Shown here: in pieces, positions 34,927 through 42,689 of the stretch | Numbering within the stretch: position 1 is the first letter of the stretch | How the letters are laid out: each line of letters opens with the position of its first letter | Source of the DNA: Bacillus fungorum | Lineage (GTDB): Bacteria > Bacillota > Bacilli > Bacillales > Bacillaceae_G | DNA: 64,000 bases | Reading direction: 5' to 3' | Assembly: GCF_002746455.1 (NCBI RefSeq) | Contig: NZ_NWUW01000008.1 | Span: 62,001-126,000 of the forward strand | The notes under the pieces: model-generated | Database searches by the model: none | Told to the model about the DNA's origin: nothing | The model's input: the letters and a program-made list of their open reading frames with translations, nothing else | Position numbers and translations under genes: made by a program

Positions 34927-35328
34927 ATGAAATATTCTAAAGCTACAAATTATGCTCTTCATACAATGCTTTTTCTGGCAAAGGCAACACCAAGTAAGTT
35001 AGTTAGTGTTCACCAATTAGCAGAAATGCAAAATGTTTCATCAACGTACTTGTCTAAAATACTAACTAAGTTGACGAAGGAAGGGATGATACATTCATCG
35101 TCTGGTCCAAAAGGTGGGTATTCGCTTAGTCATAATTGGGAAGATATTTCATTTTTAGATATTATACATGCGATTGAAGGTAAAACATCATTGTTTGAGT
35201 GTTGTTTACATGACAAACCTGGATGTTTAATTAATAAAGCAATGCTTGCAGCAGAAGAGAAAATGGAAGATGAGTTACGAAATCAAAAAATCGTAGATCT
35301 TGCAAAAAAAATAAAAGTGGATTTTTAA
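34927..35328 (+). CDS. Rrf2 family transcriptional regulator
   Basis: 133 residues: N-terminal winged helix MKYSKATNYALHTMLFLAKA and SSTYLSKILTKLTKEGMI, with GPKGGYSL in the wing. Three Cys lie in FECCLHDKPGC, close to where IscR/NsrR bind an Fe-S cluster, but the spacing is not the classical one, so redox or NO sensing is only possible. It precedes the methyltransferase gene by 92 bp. Confidence 0.88.
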   Translation: MKYSKATNYALHTMLFLAKATPSKLVSVHQLAEMQNVSSTYLSKILTKLTKEGMIHSSSGPKGGYSLSHNWEDISFLDIIHAIEGKTSLFECCLHDKPGCLINKAMLAAEEKMEDELRNQKIVDLAKKIKVDF

Positions 35329-35420
35329 TCTGCTTTTATTTTTAAATTAATTAAGGATAAAAAGACTCTTTAATATCTTTAATTGTAGTTAGAAAGTGAT
35401 ATGAAGAAGGAGAGATGATG

Positions 35421-36023
35421 ATGAATAACTTTTGGAATGATCGATATAAATCAGATGAATATTTTTACGGGGAAGAACCTAATACATTTATTAAAGAACA
35501 AGCATTTCGTTTAGTAAATCACAATAAAGTAATAGCATTTGCTGAGGGAGAAGGTAGAAATGCTGTATTTCTAGCAAGACAAGGGCACGAAGTAACAGCT
35601 ATTGATTATTCGGAAGATGGATTAGAAAAGACGAAAAAATTGGCAGAGAAGCATAACGTAAAAGTAAATACTAAAAAAGTAGATTTATTAGCTGATAGTT
35701 TGCCAGTAAATGAATATGATGCGGCAATTATGGTATTTGGACATTTTCATAATGATCATAAAAAAATGGTATTAGATAAAATGATACAAACGATAAAGCC
35801 TGGTGGATTAATAATGTTTGAAGTTTACTCAAAAAAACAAATTAATTATGGTACTGGTGGGCCAAAAGATATTGATATGCTGTATGATCCAATTGATATC
35901 CTTACTTGGTGTGAAGAACATAAGGTAATTCATTTCTTTAATGGGGAACAAGAGCGAGTTGAAGGGAAAGGGCACACTGGTTTATCTGATGTAATTCAAG
36001 TTGTTATTAGCAAATCAATGTAA
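35421..36023 (+). CDS. Class I SAM methyltransferase, TehB-like
   Basis: About 200 residues from ATG 35421, chosen among three consecutive ATGs because it is 8 nt from GGAG. NNFWNDRYKSDEYFYGEEPN, AFAEGEGRNAVFLARQGHEV and IDYSEDGLEKTKKLAEK match the tellurite-resistance TehB-type methyltransferase group. It may be controlled by the upstream Rrf2 regulator. Substrate unknown. Confidence 0.85.
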   Translation: MNNFWNDRYKSDEYFYGEEPNTFIKEQAFRLVNHNKVIAFAEGEGRNAVFLARQGHEVTAIDYSEDGLEKTKKLAEKHNVKVNTKKVDLLADSLPVNEYDAAIMVFGHFHNDHKKMVLDKMIQTIKPGGLIMFEVYSKKQINYGTGGPKDIDMLYDPIDILTWCEEHKVIHFFNGEQERVEGKGHTGLSDVIQVVISKSM

Positions 36024-36054
36024 ATGTTAATGAAAATTAAATGCATGAATGTAA

Positions 36055-36085
36055 AAAAACCAGTCATTTAAGACTGGTCTTTTTA
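36055..36085. terminator. Bidirectional terminator
   Basis: ACCAGTC (36059-36065) / GACTGGT (36072-36078), flanked by A and T runs, between convergent genes. Confidence 0.8.
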
Positions 36086-36574
36086 TTTAGATACTAAATT
36101 ATCAAGCTTCCAATATGTATCTGTTAATGGCGCAGCTTTGCTATATATGTATAAATACATATTATTTAAATCTTTTGGTGAAGTTTTCATATTAAATTCA
36201 ATGTCGGTAGTTAAAGAAAACTCAGATGGAACCTTTTTAGCATTTTCATTTTGTATAAATTTACCTTCGTATTTTTCACCCGTTTTTTCATCTTTTATGA
36301 AATATTTTATTTCTGAAAGATCTATCGTTTGTCCGTCAGCACGAGCGTTATTTATTGTAACGCGAGCTGTGAGACGCCACTCTTTGTCTATTTTTTCGAA
36401 TTTTGCATTTTCAACAGTTGCTCTATAGTATTCATTTTTAAATATTTCTCCATAGTGCATTGCATTCTTTTCAAGAGCGCTTTTTTCTTGTTTTGGTGTA
36501 GTACTACCATTACATCCTGCCATTATTCCTGTAAATAATAATGCTGTACAAGTTACTTTCATTAAAGATTTCAT
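36083..36574 (-). CDS. Lipoprotein, unknown function
   Basis: 163 residues from ATG 36574 (AAAGGA site). The frame is open further upstream, but no signal would result. Signal MKSLMKVTCTALLFTGIM with lipobox MAGC, then a Lys/Glu-rich spacer and a beta-rich domain containing WRLTARVTINNARADGQTID, resembling DUF4352-like immunoglobulin-type lipoprotein domains. Family uncertain; expected to be membrane-anchored outside the cell. Confidence 0.7.
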   Translation of the reverse strand: MKSLMKVTCTALLFTGIMAGCNGSTTPKQEKSALEKNAMHYGEIFKNEYYRATVENAKFEKIDKEWRLTARVTINNARADGQTIDLSEIKYFIKDEKTGEKYEGKFIQNENAKKVPSEFSLTTDIEFNMKTSPKDLNNMYLYIYSKAAPLTDTYWKLDNLVSK

Positions 36575-36825
36575 AGTAATTCCTTTCTGTATTAAAAAGT
36601 AAAACATAGGAATAATTTTACAACAACAAGGAGGTAAATAGAAGTATTTTAATAGAATATGCAAATATACATTTATTCGGTGTTGAATTTAATGGGATAG
36701 AAAGAAGGAGAAAACCTGTATAAAGCGGAAAAAATAAGAATTGAAAATATTGTAAAACTGAAAAAGCATGCATATAATGAAAATAAAGATTAAATTTCTG
36801 AATCTTCAATAACGGTGGTGAGAGC

Positions 36826-37596
36826 ATGTTTACTGAAGAGCGTAGAGAGAAAATTTTAGAGTTACTTAAGAAAGATGGAAGAGTAATCGCAAAGGATCTT
36901 GCGGAAAGTTTCGATATATCTATCGATTCTATAAGAAGAGATTTGTCTATTATGGAGAAGGAAGGTTTATTAAAAAGAACGCACGGAGGTGCGATTGAAC
37001 TTGCTAGAGTAAGGAATTTAGCAGCCAAGCCATTTGAACGTTATAGTAATGGTTCTGTATATGAAGACGCAATTGCAAAAATCGCAGCTTCTTATATACA
37101 AGAAGGAGATTCCGTTTTTATTGGTGGAGCTTCGATTCATTATGCCATGTTAAAATATTTACCTGAAACATCATTTACAGTGATTACGAATTCTATAGAA
37201 ATTGCTAGTACGTTACAGGAATATAAGAACATTGATACGTACTTAATTGGTGGAAAGGTGAAACCATCAGGAAATATGACAGATACACTTGCCTCTGAAT
37301 TGATTAGTAGATTTTCTATTGATCTTAATTTCTCTACAGGTGGTGGCATTTCATTGAATGGTATAAGTACTGCAACGCCGGAAGTTGCTTATTTTGGAAA
37401 AACAGTAAGTAATATTGCTAGAAGAAATATTTGTTTAGCTCCTCATAATAAACTTGGAATAGACTGCTTTATAAAAGGAGAATCACTGGGAGAAATTGAC
37501 CTTATAATAACAGATTCAGAGACTAGTAAAAAAACGATTCAACAATTCGAGAAACAAGAGAAAGAAATTGTAATAGCATCAATAGATTACATTTAA
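36826..37596 (+). CDS. DeoR/GlpR family transcriptional regulator
   Basis: 256 residues. N-terminal DeoR helix-turn-helix: TEERREKILELLKKDGRVIA, LAESFDISIDSIRRDL and LLKRTHGGAIELA. The C-terminal DeoR sensor domain contains GDSVFIGGASIH and the phosphosugar-type loop SFSIDLNFSTGGG. A sugar phosphate effector is expected. Its only close neighbour is a GNAT gene 12 bp downstream, so its target is unclear. Confidence 0.9.
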   Translation: MFTEERREKILELLKKDGRVIAKDLAESFDISIDSIRRDLSIMEKEGLLKRTHGGAIELARVRNLAAKPFERYSNGSVYEDAIAKIAASYIQEGDSVFIGGASIHYAMLKYLPETSFTVITNSIEIASTLQEYKNIDTYLIGGKVKPSGNMTDTLASELISRFSIDLNFSTGGGISLNGISTATPEVAYFGKTVSNIARRNICLAPHNKLGIDCFIKGESLGEIDLIITDSETSKKTIQQFEKQEKEIVIASIDYI

Positions 37597-37608
37597 AAGG
37601 AGTTTGAA

Positions 37609-38151
37609 ATGATTATAAAAGGACAAGAGTTTCATATAAATGGATTAACTTATACAATTCGTTCTGCAGCTGAAACGGATGCAGAGCAGTTATCAAAAGT
37701 TAGAGTTCAGATCGATGGAGAAACTGAAAATATGGATAGAGAAGCTGGAGAGGGATTTATAGATACGAAAGGGTTTCAAAAAATAATAAAAACAGATAGT
37801 GAATCGACGAAGAATCTCTTTTTAGTTGCAGAAGTACAAAATCAAATCGTTGGATTTTCAAGATGTGAAGGGGCAAATCTGAAGAGATTATCCCATAAAG
37901 TAGAATTTGGTGTTTGCGTTTTAAAAGAGTTTTGGGGATATGGAATGGGTAAGAGTCTATTGCAACAATCTATTCATTGGGCTGATGAAAATGAGATTAA
38001 AAAGATATCATTACAAGTATTAGAGACAAACGAAAAAGCCATTCAGCTTTATAAAAAATTAGGTTTTGAAGTAGAAGGAATTTTGAAAAATGATAAAAAA
38101 CTGTCAGATGAGAAGTATTATAATACGGTTGTAATGGGAAGGTGTATGTGA
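37609..38151 (+). CDS. GNAT family acetyltransferase
   Basis: 180 residues. YTIRSAAETDAEQLSKVRVQ, the central VEFGVCVLKEFWGYGMGKSLL (acetyl-CoA loop WGYGMGKSL) and ETNEKAIQLYKKLGFEVEG are those of RimJ/RimL-like or YhhY-like GNAT proteins. It follows the DeoR gene at 12 bp, so it is in its operon. Substrate unknown. Confidence 0.88.
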   Translation: MIIKGQEFHINGLTYTIRSAAETDAEQLSKVRVQIDGETENMDREAGEGFIDTKGFQKIIKTDSESTKNLFLVAEVQNQIVGFSRCEGANLKRLSHKVEFGVCVLKEFWGYGMGKSLLQQSIHWADENEIKKISLQVLETNEKAIQLYKKLGFEVEGILKNDKKLSDEKYYNTVVMGRCM

Positions 38152-38178
38152 GTCTGTTCATAAAAGAGGTGGAAATGT

Positions 38179-38517
38179 ATGTTTTATAGAAGAAAGTACT
38201 ATATAGTAAAAAATGAATTTATTAAAATTTTTAATGATCATTTCAATAACATGAACTTACCTAATCAGTTAAAGCATGGCTCTAGGCTAATAGGACGCTG
38301 GATGAAAGATAATAAGAATGGTACGACTGAAGTGTTTGCTATATGGGAATATGATAGTTATGAACAGTATAAAGAAATAGAATCAAAAATTAGAAGTGAC
38401 GAGAAGCATATTAGAAGAATACATGAATGGTATAAAAAATATGGTGGGAAAGAATATGTTTTACAGAAGTACATATTAGAGTTAAAAAATGAAGAGTTAG
38501 TATGTACTGTAAAGTGA
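38179..38517 (+). CDS. NIPSNAP family protein
   Basis: 112 residues. MFYRRKYYIVKNEFIKIFND, LIGRWMKDNKNGTTEVFAIW and YDSYEQYKEIESKIRSDE match NIPSNAP (dimeric alpha-beta barrel) proteins of unknown function. Start ATG 38179 after AAGAGGTGG, 27 bp after the acetyltransferase. Confidence 0.8.
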   Translation: MFYRRKYYIVKNEFIKIFNDHFNNMNLPNQLKHGSRLIGRWMKDNKNGTTEVFAIWEYDSYEQYKEIESKIRSDEKHIRRIHEWYKKYGGKEYVLQKYILELKNEELVCTVK

Positions 38518-38533
38518 TAGAGGGCTAATAGGA

Positions 38534-38701
38534 ATTAAAACAAAATTATATTTCAGTTTAGCATCCACTATTTTATTTGCAATAGCCGTGATTGTTTTCT
38601 TTATAAACGGCAATCCACAAAAGTGGTTTTGGTTATGTATTTTCGTTGCGTCCATTATACAAAATATAGTGCTACTAAAAAGGCGCAAAGAAGTGTATTA
38701 A
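38534..38701 (+). CDS. Candidate small membrane protein with ATT start
   Basis: A 55-residue frame beginning at ATT 38534, 9 nt after AGAGGG: KTKLYFSLASTILFAIAVIV, FFINGNPQKWFWLCIFVASI and a basic end (LLKRRKEVY). It has two membrane helices and ends at TAA 38699-38701. No ATG, GTG or TTG is available before the first helix, so it either uses AUU or lost its start codon. It lies directly downstream of the NIPSNAP gene and upstream of acoR. Confidence 0.5.
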   Translation: MKTKLYFSLASTILFAIAVIVFFINGNPQKWFWLCIFVASIIQNIVLLKRRKEVY

Positions 38702-38745
38702 GATATTCAAATTATTAACATATTTGTGTCGTCTTTCTAGTTTTA

Positions 38746-38774
38746 TTGAAAACGCTTTTATTCAGTTTTATAAT
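38746..38774 (+). promoter_or_regulatory. acoR promoter with overlapping cre site
   Basis: TTGAAA (38746-38751), 17-bp spacer, TATAAT (38769-38774), a strong sigma-A promoter. The -35 is inside TTGAAAACGCTTTTA (38746-38760), a 14-of-15 match to the CcpA consensus WTGNAANCGNWWNCA. This predicts glucose repression of acoR. Confidence 0.75.
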
Positions 38775-38824
38775 AAAAGTATGTTTTTACAAATCTCCAA
38801 AACAATTAATAGGGAGATGATACA

Positions 38825-40675
38825 ATGTTAGCTTCACCGTTTTACTTACATACATGGAAAAAGTTTGTTGATGAAGGAGTCCTTGATTCGAACCGTATAA
38901 ACGAAAGAATTTCAGAATCATGGCATCGATGTAAACAAGCAAATGTGAATCCTTATATGAATAAGGGTCAGAAAATTCTGTCTTCTAACTTTTTTCAGGA
39001 TCAAAAGAAAAAGAGTGAAATCTTCCTTGATATAGCAATACCTCAATTACAAAATATGAGGAAAACCATTGATGAACTGCAAATGATGGCATTATTAATT
39101 GATCCAGACGGTTACGTTCTATCATTAAGTGGAAATCAACAAACGTTGAAACGAGCGAAACATATTAACTTCATTGAAGGTGTGAAATGGACGGAAGCAG
39201 CTGTTGGTACAAATGCGATAGGAACAGCGTTAGAGATTGAAGAGGCTATTATGATAAGTGGTACAGAGCATTATTCTGTCGCATCTCATAGCTGGAGCTG
39301 TGCCGCCGCTCCCATTCATAATGATGATGGGAAATTAATTGGTGTTCTAGATTTCTCCTGTCCAATTGAATTTTCACATCCATATATGCTCGGTATGGTA
39401 ACTTTGCTTGCACATGCGATTGAACGTGAATGTAGCATTCGGGTGCATCAAAATGAGCTACACTTAATCCATCGTTTTTTAGATGTAATTGATAGTGATG
39501 AACACGTTGTTATTTGTAATCATCGTAATGTTATCGTTTCTGCAAGCAAGAGGGTTCGGGAACAAGTATGTAATTGGTCACGAATGAAACTTGAAGATTT
39601 AATCCAAAATGGATTGAAACCTAAATTAGAAGTACCAGTATATAGTAATGATAGAATGATTGGGAAATGTATTTATGTAAAGGAAAATAAACAAGAAAAA
39701 TTCCTTTCTACTTCCTCATTTATAAACGGAATTTCTTTCCCTGGAGTTATTGGTACAAGCAATGCATTTCAACATACTTTAGAAGAAATTAAGCTTGTGT
39801 CACCAACTGACGCCAGTGTATATGTTTGCGGGGAAACAGGTGTAGGGAAAGAGTATGTAGCGAGAGCGATTCATGAAAATAGTCCGAGAAAAAATGGTCC
39901 TTTTATAGCTGTTAACTGCGGTTCATTGCCGAAAGAATTAATGGAAAGTGAATTATTCGGTTATGCTGAAGGAGCGTTTACGGGTGCGCGGCGCCAAGGA
40001 TATAAAGGGAAATTCGAACAAGCAGACGGAGGAACAATATTTTTAGATGAAATTGGTGAAGTGCCGCCAGAGATGCAAGTAGCATTATTACGTGTTTTAC
40101 AAGAACGAACAGTAACTCCAATTGGCAGTGCGAAAGAGGTAACAGTAAATATTCGTATTATTACTGCGACACATAAAGATTTATTACGATTAGTAGAAGA
40201 AGGGAAATTCCGTCAAGATTTATATTACCGTTTACATGTTTACCCGCTATATGTTCCATCGTTAATAGAAAGAAAAGAGGATATTCCGTACTTTATACAA
40301 AATTTTTGTGAACGAAAGAATTGGAATGTTGTATTTCCAAAGAGTATTTGTAATCAATTTTGTCAGCATACATGGCCCGGAAATATTCGGGAATTATTAA
40401 ATGTATTAGAACGCATATACATTTTGTCGCAAGGACGGGAAATATGCGAAAAACAAAGCTCTTTTTTATTACAAACAATGATGGGAAGTCAACATCAACT
40501 TGAATTGCAAGCAGAAAATAAAACTGAGCATACATTAAATTTCCGTGAAAAAATACAGCGTGATAGTATGATTGAAGCGCTAGAAAAGACGAATGGAAAT
40601 GTTTCGTTAGCTGCAAAACTTTTAGATGTACCTCGAAGTACATTCTATAAACGAATGCAAAAATTTAAGCTATAA
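38825..40675 (+). CDS. acoR: Sigma-54-dependent acetoin operon activator
   Basis: 616 residues. The N-terminal GAF-type sensor region is ~60-210 (WTEAAVGTNAIGTALE, HSWSCAAAPIH). The central AAA+ domain has Walker A GETGVGKEYVARAI, the sigma-54 contact GAFTGA and Walker B GGTIFLDEIGE. A Fis-type helix-turn-helix closes it (NVSLAAKLLDVPRSTFYKRM). This is the AcoR architecture, activating acoABCL in response to acetoin. It lies about 5.5 kb from acoL, with eight unrelated genes between. Confidence 0.93.
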   Translation: MLASPFYLHTWKKFVDEGVLDSNRINERISESWHRCKQANVNPYMNKGQKILSSNFFQDQKKKSEIFLDIAIPQLQNMRKTIDELQMMALLIDPDGYVLSLSGNQQTLKRAKHINFIEGVKWTEAAVGTNAIGTALEIEEAIMISGTEHYSVASHSWSCAAAPIHNDDGKLIGVLDFSCPIEFSHPYMLGMVTLLAHAIERECSIRVHQNELHLIHRFLDVIDSDEHVVICNHRNVIVSASKRVREQVCNWSRMKLEDLIQNGLKPKLEVPVYSNDRMIGKCIYVKENKQEKFLSTSSFINGISFPGVIGTSNAFQHTLEEIKLVSPTDASVYVCGETGVGKEYVARAIHENSPRKNGPFIAVNCGSLPKELMESELFGYAEGAFTGARRQGYKGKFEQADGGTIFLDEIGEVPPEMQVALLRVLQERTVTPIGSAKEVTVNIRIITATHKDLLRLVEEGKFRQDLYYRLHVYPLYVPSLIERKEDIPYFIQNFCERKNWNVVFPKSICNQFCQHTWPGNIRELLNVLERIYILSQGREICEKQSSFLLQTMMGSQHQLELQAENKTEHTLNFREKIQRDSMIEALEKTNGNVSLAAKLLDVPRSTFYKRMQKFKL

Positions 40676-40702
40676 AAGTAGATTTTTGTAATCTACTTTT
40701 TC
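40674..40702 (+). terminator. Terminator of acoR
   Basis: AAAAGTAGATT / AATCTACTTTT stem with a 5-nt loop and T tail, immediately after the acoR stop. Confidence 0.85.
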
Positions 40703-40788
40703 TTTGTGGGCTCATGTTCTGTCGGAATGTGCGCTTACCGGGGAAATAATAGAGTAGTTAGAAATTAATTTCTGGAAGGGGGACTTAT

Positions 40789-41040
40789 ATGAAGTATATT
40801 GAAATTGGTTTCGGAAATAGGTGGTTCGTTCGAACAGAAACTGAAAATAAAGATGGAACGGAATTTGAGGAACGAGGAATTATAAAACCTATTTATTTTG
40901 AGTCTTTATATGTACGAGTTTGGTTTCGGAAAACGTGTTTTATTTTTGATACGAAAGAAGGGTTTAAGAAAGTAAGAAAAAGTAGAGCTGAGTATAAGTT
41001 TATTGTTGGAATTGTAAGTAGGTTAAAACAATGGAATTAA
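40789..41040 (+). CDS. DUF3977 family protein
   Basis: 83 residues. MKYIEIGFGNRWFVRTETE, the DGTEFEERGI segment and KTCFIFDTKEGFKKVRK match the DUF3977 family. No signal or membrane helix. ATG 40789 after GGAAGGGGG. Function unknown. Confidence 0.75.
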   Translation: MKYIEIGFGNRWFVRTETENKDGTEFEERGIIKPIYFESLYVRVWFRKTCFIFDTKEGFKKVRKSRAEYKFIVGIVSRLKQWN

Positions 41041-41057
41041 ATAGGGGGTGTTTTTAT

Positions 41058-41349
41058 GATTAGAATTACCATATCTAAGATTTGATAATAATAAATGGAA
41101 TCCAATCGAGTGCGCCCAACAAGTACCATCCAGACCTTTTGTTGTAATACGGTCTATGTATATTTCAATGGTAGGAAAATAATTACCAGTTTCATTACCT
41201 TTTTCACAGTTAATTATTTTAGTAAGAGTTTCCCACTTTACTTTTTCTTGATGAGATTTAATAAGCTCATTTAAAAACTTTAAGCTAGTAGGCTGTTTTG
41301 TAGCACCTAAAAATGATAGAAAGCTATTTACAAGTTATTCTTGTGACAT
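41058..41349 (-). pseudogene. Relic of an arylamine N-acetyltransferase-like gene
   Basis: On the minus strand from ATG 41349 the frame has a stop at codon 5 (TAA 41337-41335), then reads LVNSFLSFLGATKQPTSLKF, LNELIKSHQEKVKWETL, FPTIEIYIDRITTKGLDGTC and WAHSIGFHLLLSNL. The pattern (helical start, then RITTKGxxGTCW with a candidate catalytic Cys) resembles arylamine N-acetyltransferases/transglutaminase-like proteins. Similarity stops near 41058, where the C-terminal two-thirds are missing. Family call moderate; pseudogene status clear. Confidence 0.6.
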
Positions 41350-41445
41350 TTTCTTACCCTTTCTATATAGAAATTGTTATTGGAATTATTATACAGTTGA
41401 TATCAGGAAATACAGGTATTTATTAATGGTGTGGGAGAGAATTAT

Positions 41446-41883
41446 ATGTCGATGTCGCTATATTATAAAAAAATCCGTGAGCAATTAGGCCATGAACTAA
41501 TTTTTATACCGAGTGTAGCTGCTATTATAAAAAATGGGCAAGGGGATATTTTATTTCAATATCCTGGTGGAGAATATTGGAGTTTGCCAGCTGGAGCAAT
41601 TGAACTTGGGGAAACTCCAGAAGAAGCAGTAGTTCGGGAAGTTTGGGAAGAAACAGGATTGAAAGTGCAAGTAAAAAAACAAAAAGGGGTATTTGGAGGG
41701 AAAGAGTACCGCCATACATATCCGAATGGCGATGAAGTAGAATATATTGTTGTTGTGTTTGAGTGTGAAGTTACAAGTGGCGAGCTAAATTCAATAGATA
41801 GTGAATCTTTAAAACTACAATATTTCTCTTTATCTGAAAAGCCACCTTTAGCTCTACCATACCCAGACAAAATATTTTTATAG
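41446..41883 (+). CDS. Nudix hydrolase
   Basis: About 145 residues from ATG 41446 (GGGAGAG at 41433-41439; GTG 41431 would overlap the site). The Nudix box is GAIELGETPEEAVVREVWEE (GX5EX7REUXEEXGU). YPGGEYWSLPAG precedes it. Hydrolyses a nucleoside diphosphate-linked compound; substrate unknown. A bidirectional terminator follows. Confidence 0.9.
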   Translation: MSMSLYYKKIREQLGHELIFIPSVAAIIKNGQGDILFQYPGGEYWSLPAGAIELGETPEEAVVREVWEETGLKVQVKKQKGVFGGKEYRHTYPNGDEVEYIVVVFECEVTSGELNSIDSESLKLQYFSLSEKPPLALPYPDKIFL

Positions 41884-41887
41884 ATGT

Positions 41888-41925
41888 AAAATAGCACACC
41901 TCACTTATTGAAGGTGTGCTATTTA
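41888..41925. terminator. Bidirectional terminator
   Basis: AAATAGCACACCT (41888-41900) / AGGTGTGCTATTT (41912-41924), perfect 13-bp stem between convergent genes. The right end overlaps the TetR gene stop. Confidence 0.85.
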
Positions 41926-42530
41926 TATAATCCTATCGTATACATTTCCGTCAATGTATGCACTACTTCCTCTAACTCTAATTCTGTAATATTTTGCACA
42001 ACCGTCCAAAGAAACATCTCATTCATCGCGAACCAAGCACGTGCTACAATTTCTTTATTTAATTCAGAATGCGCTAACCCATTTTTTTGAGAGTATGTAA
42101 TATCTTGCGAAATACTTTTTATAAAGCGTTCTCGGATCTCGTCCCATTTTTGACGTATCTCTTTTGATAATCCAATTGCTTCTTCTACAACTTGTAAAAT
42201 TGCTCGTTCTTTCTCTGCTAATTTTAGAAATGCTCTAACTTGATTTTGAATCATAATACTTGCTTCTTCTTTTGTTTGAGGCGAAAAGGAACGCTCAGCA
42301 ATATCATAAAACTGATTCATGACATCTTCCATTAAAACGATGAGGAGATCATCTTTGTTTTTAAAGTAAACATATGCTGTTCCATAACCAGTTTCTGCAT
42401 GTTTAATAATTTGTGTAATTGTTGTTTTTTGAAATCCGTTATGTATAAAAGTCGTGTAACCAGAGTGTAAAAGTTTTTTCTTTGTTTCTAAGGAGCGGTG
42501 TTTTCTTGATGAAAGAGTAGTGTTTTTCAA
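41919..42530 (-). CDS. TetR/AcrR family regulator, likely controlling the kyn operon
   Basis: 203 residues. N-terminal helix-turn-helix: LLHSGYTTFIHNGFQKTTITQII, GYGTAYVYFKNKDDLLIVLM. The C-terminal ligand domain is all-helical. It is divergent from kynU across 159 bp containing a palindrome over the kynU promoter, so repression of kynUBA by this protein is the simplest inference. Confidence 0.88.
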   Translation of the reverse strand: MKNTTLSSRKHRSLETKKKLLHSGYTTFIHNGFQKTTITQIIKHAETGYGTAYVYFKNKDDLLIVLMEDVMNQFYDIAERSFSPQTKEEASIMIQNQVRAFLKLAEKERAILQVVEEAIGLSKEIRQKWDEIRERFIKSISQDITYSQKNGLAHSELNKEIVARAWFAMNEMFLWTVVQNITELELEEVVHTLTEMYTIGLYK

Positions 42531-42607
42531 AGAATCACCTCTTTATACTGAAATATCTGAAAATATAACTGTATTGTAAAAGAAATTCACATATAAAGTC
42601 AACTGAC

Positions 42608-42646
42608 ATAATATCATTGACGTTATATCAATTAAGGTGATATATT
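42608..42646 (+). promoter_or_regulatory. kynU promoter with overlapping palindromic operator
   Basis: TTGACG (42617-42622), 18-bp spacer, TATATT (42641-42646). The palindrome ATAAnnTCAnTGAnnTTAT spans 42608-42626 and covers the -35 box. Best candidate site for the divergent TetR regulator. Confidence 0.6.
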
Positions 42647-42689
42647 TCAATTAGTTAGAATAAAAAGAAAATTAAAAGAAGGTGACACC

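Noticed and set aside
41556-41897. 113-codon open frame antisense to the Nudix gene
   Set aside because: Shadow of a clear Nudix gene; no ribosome site.
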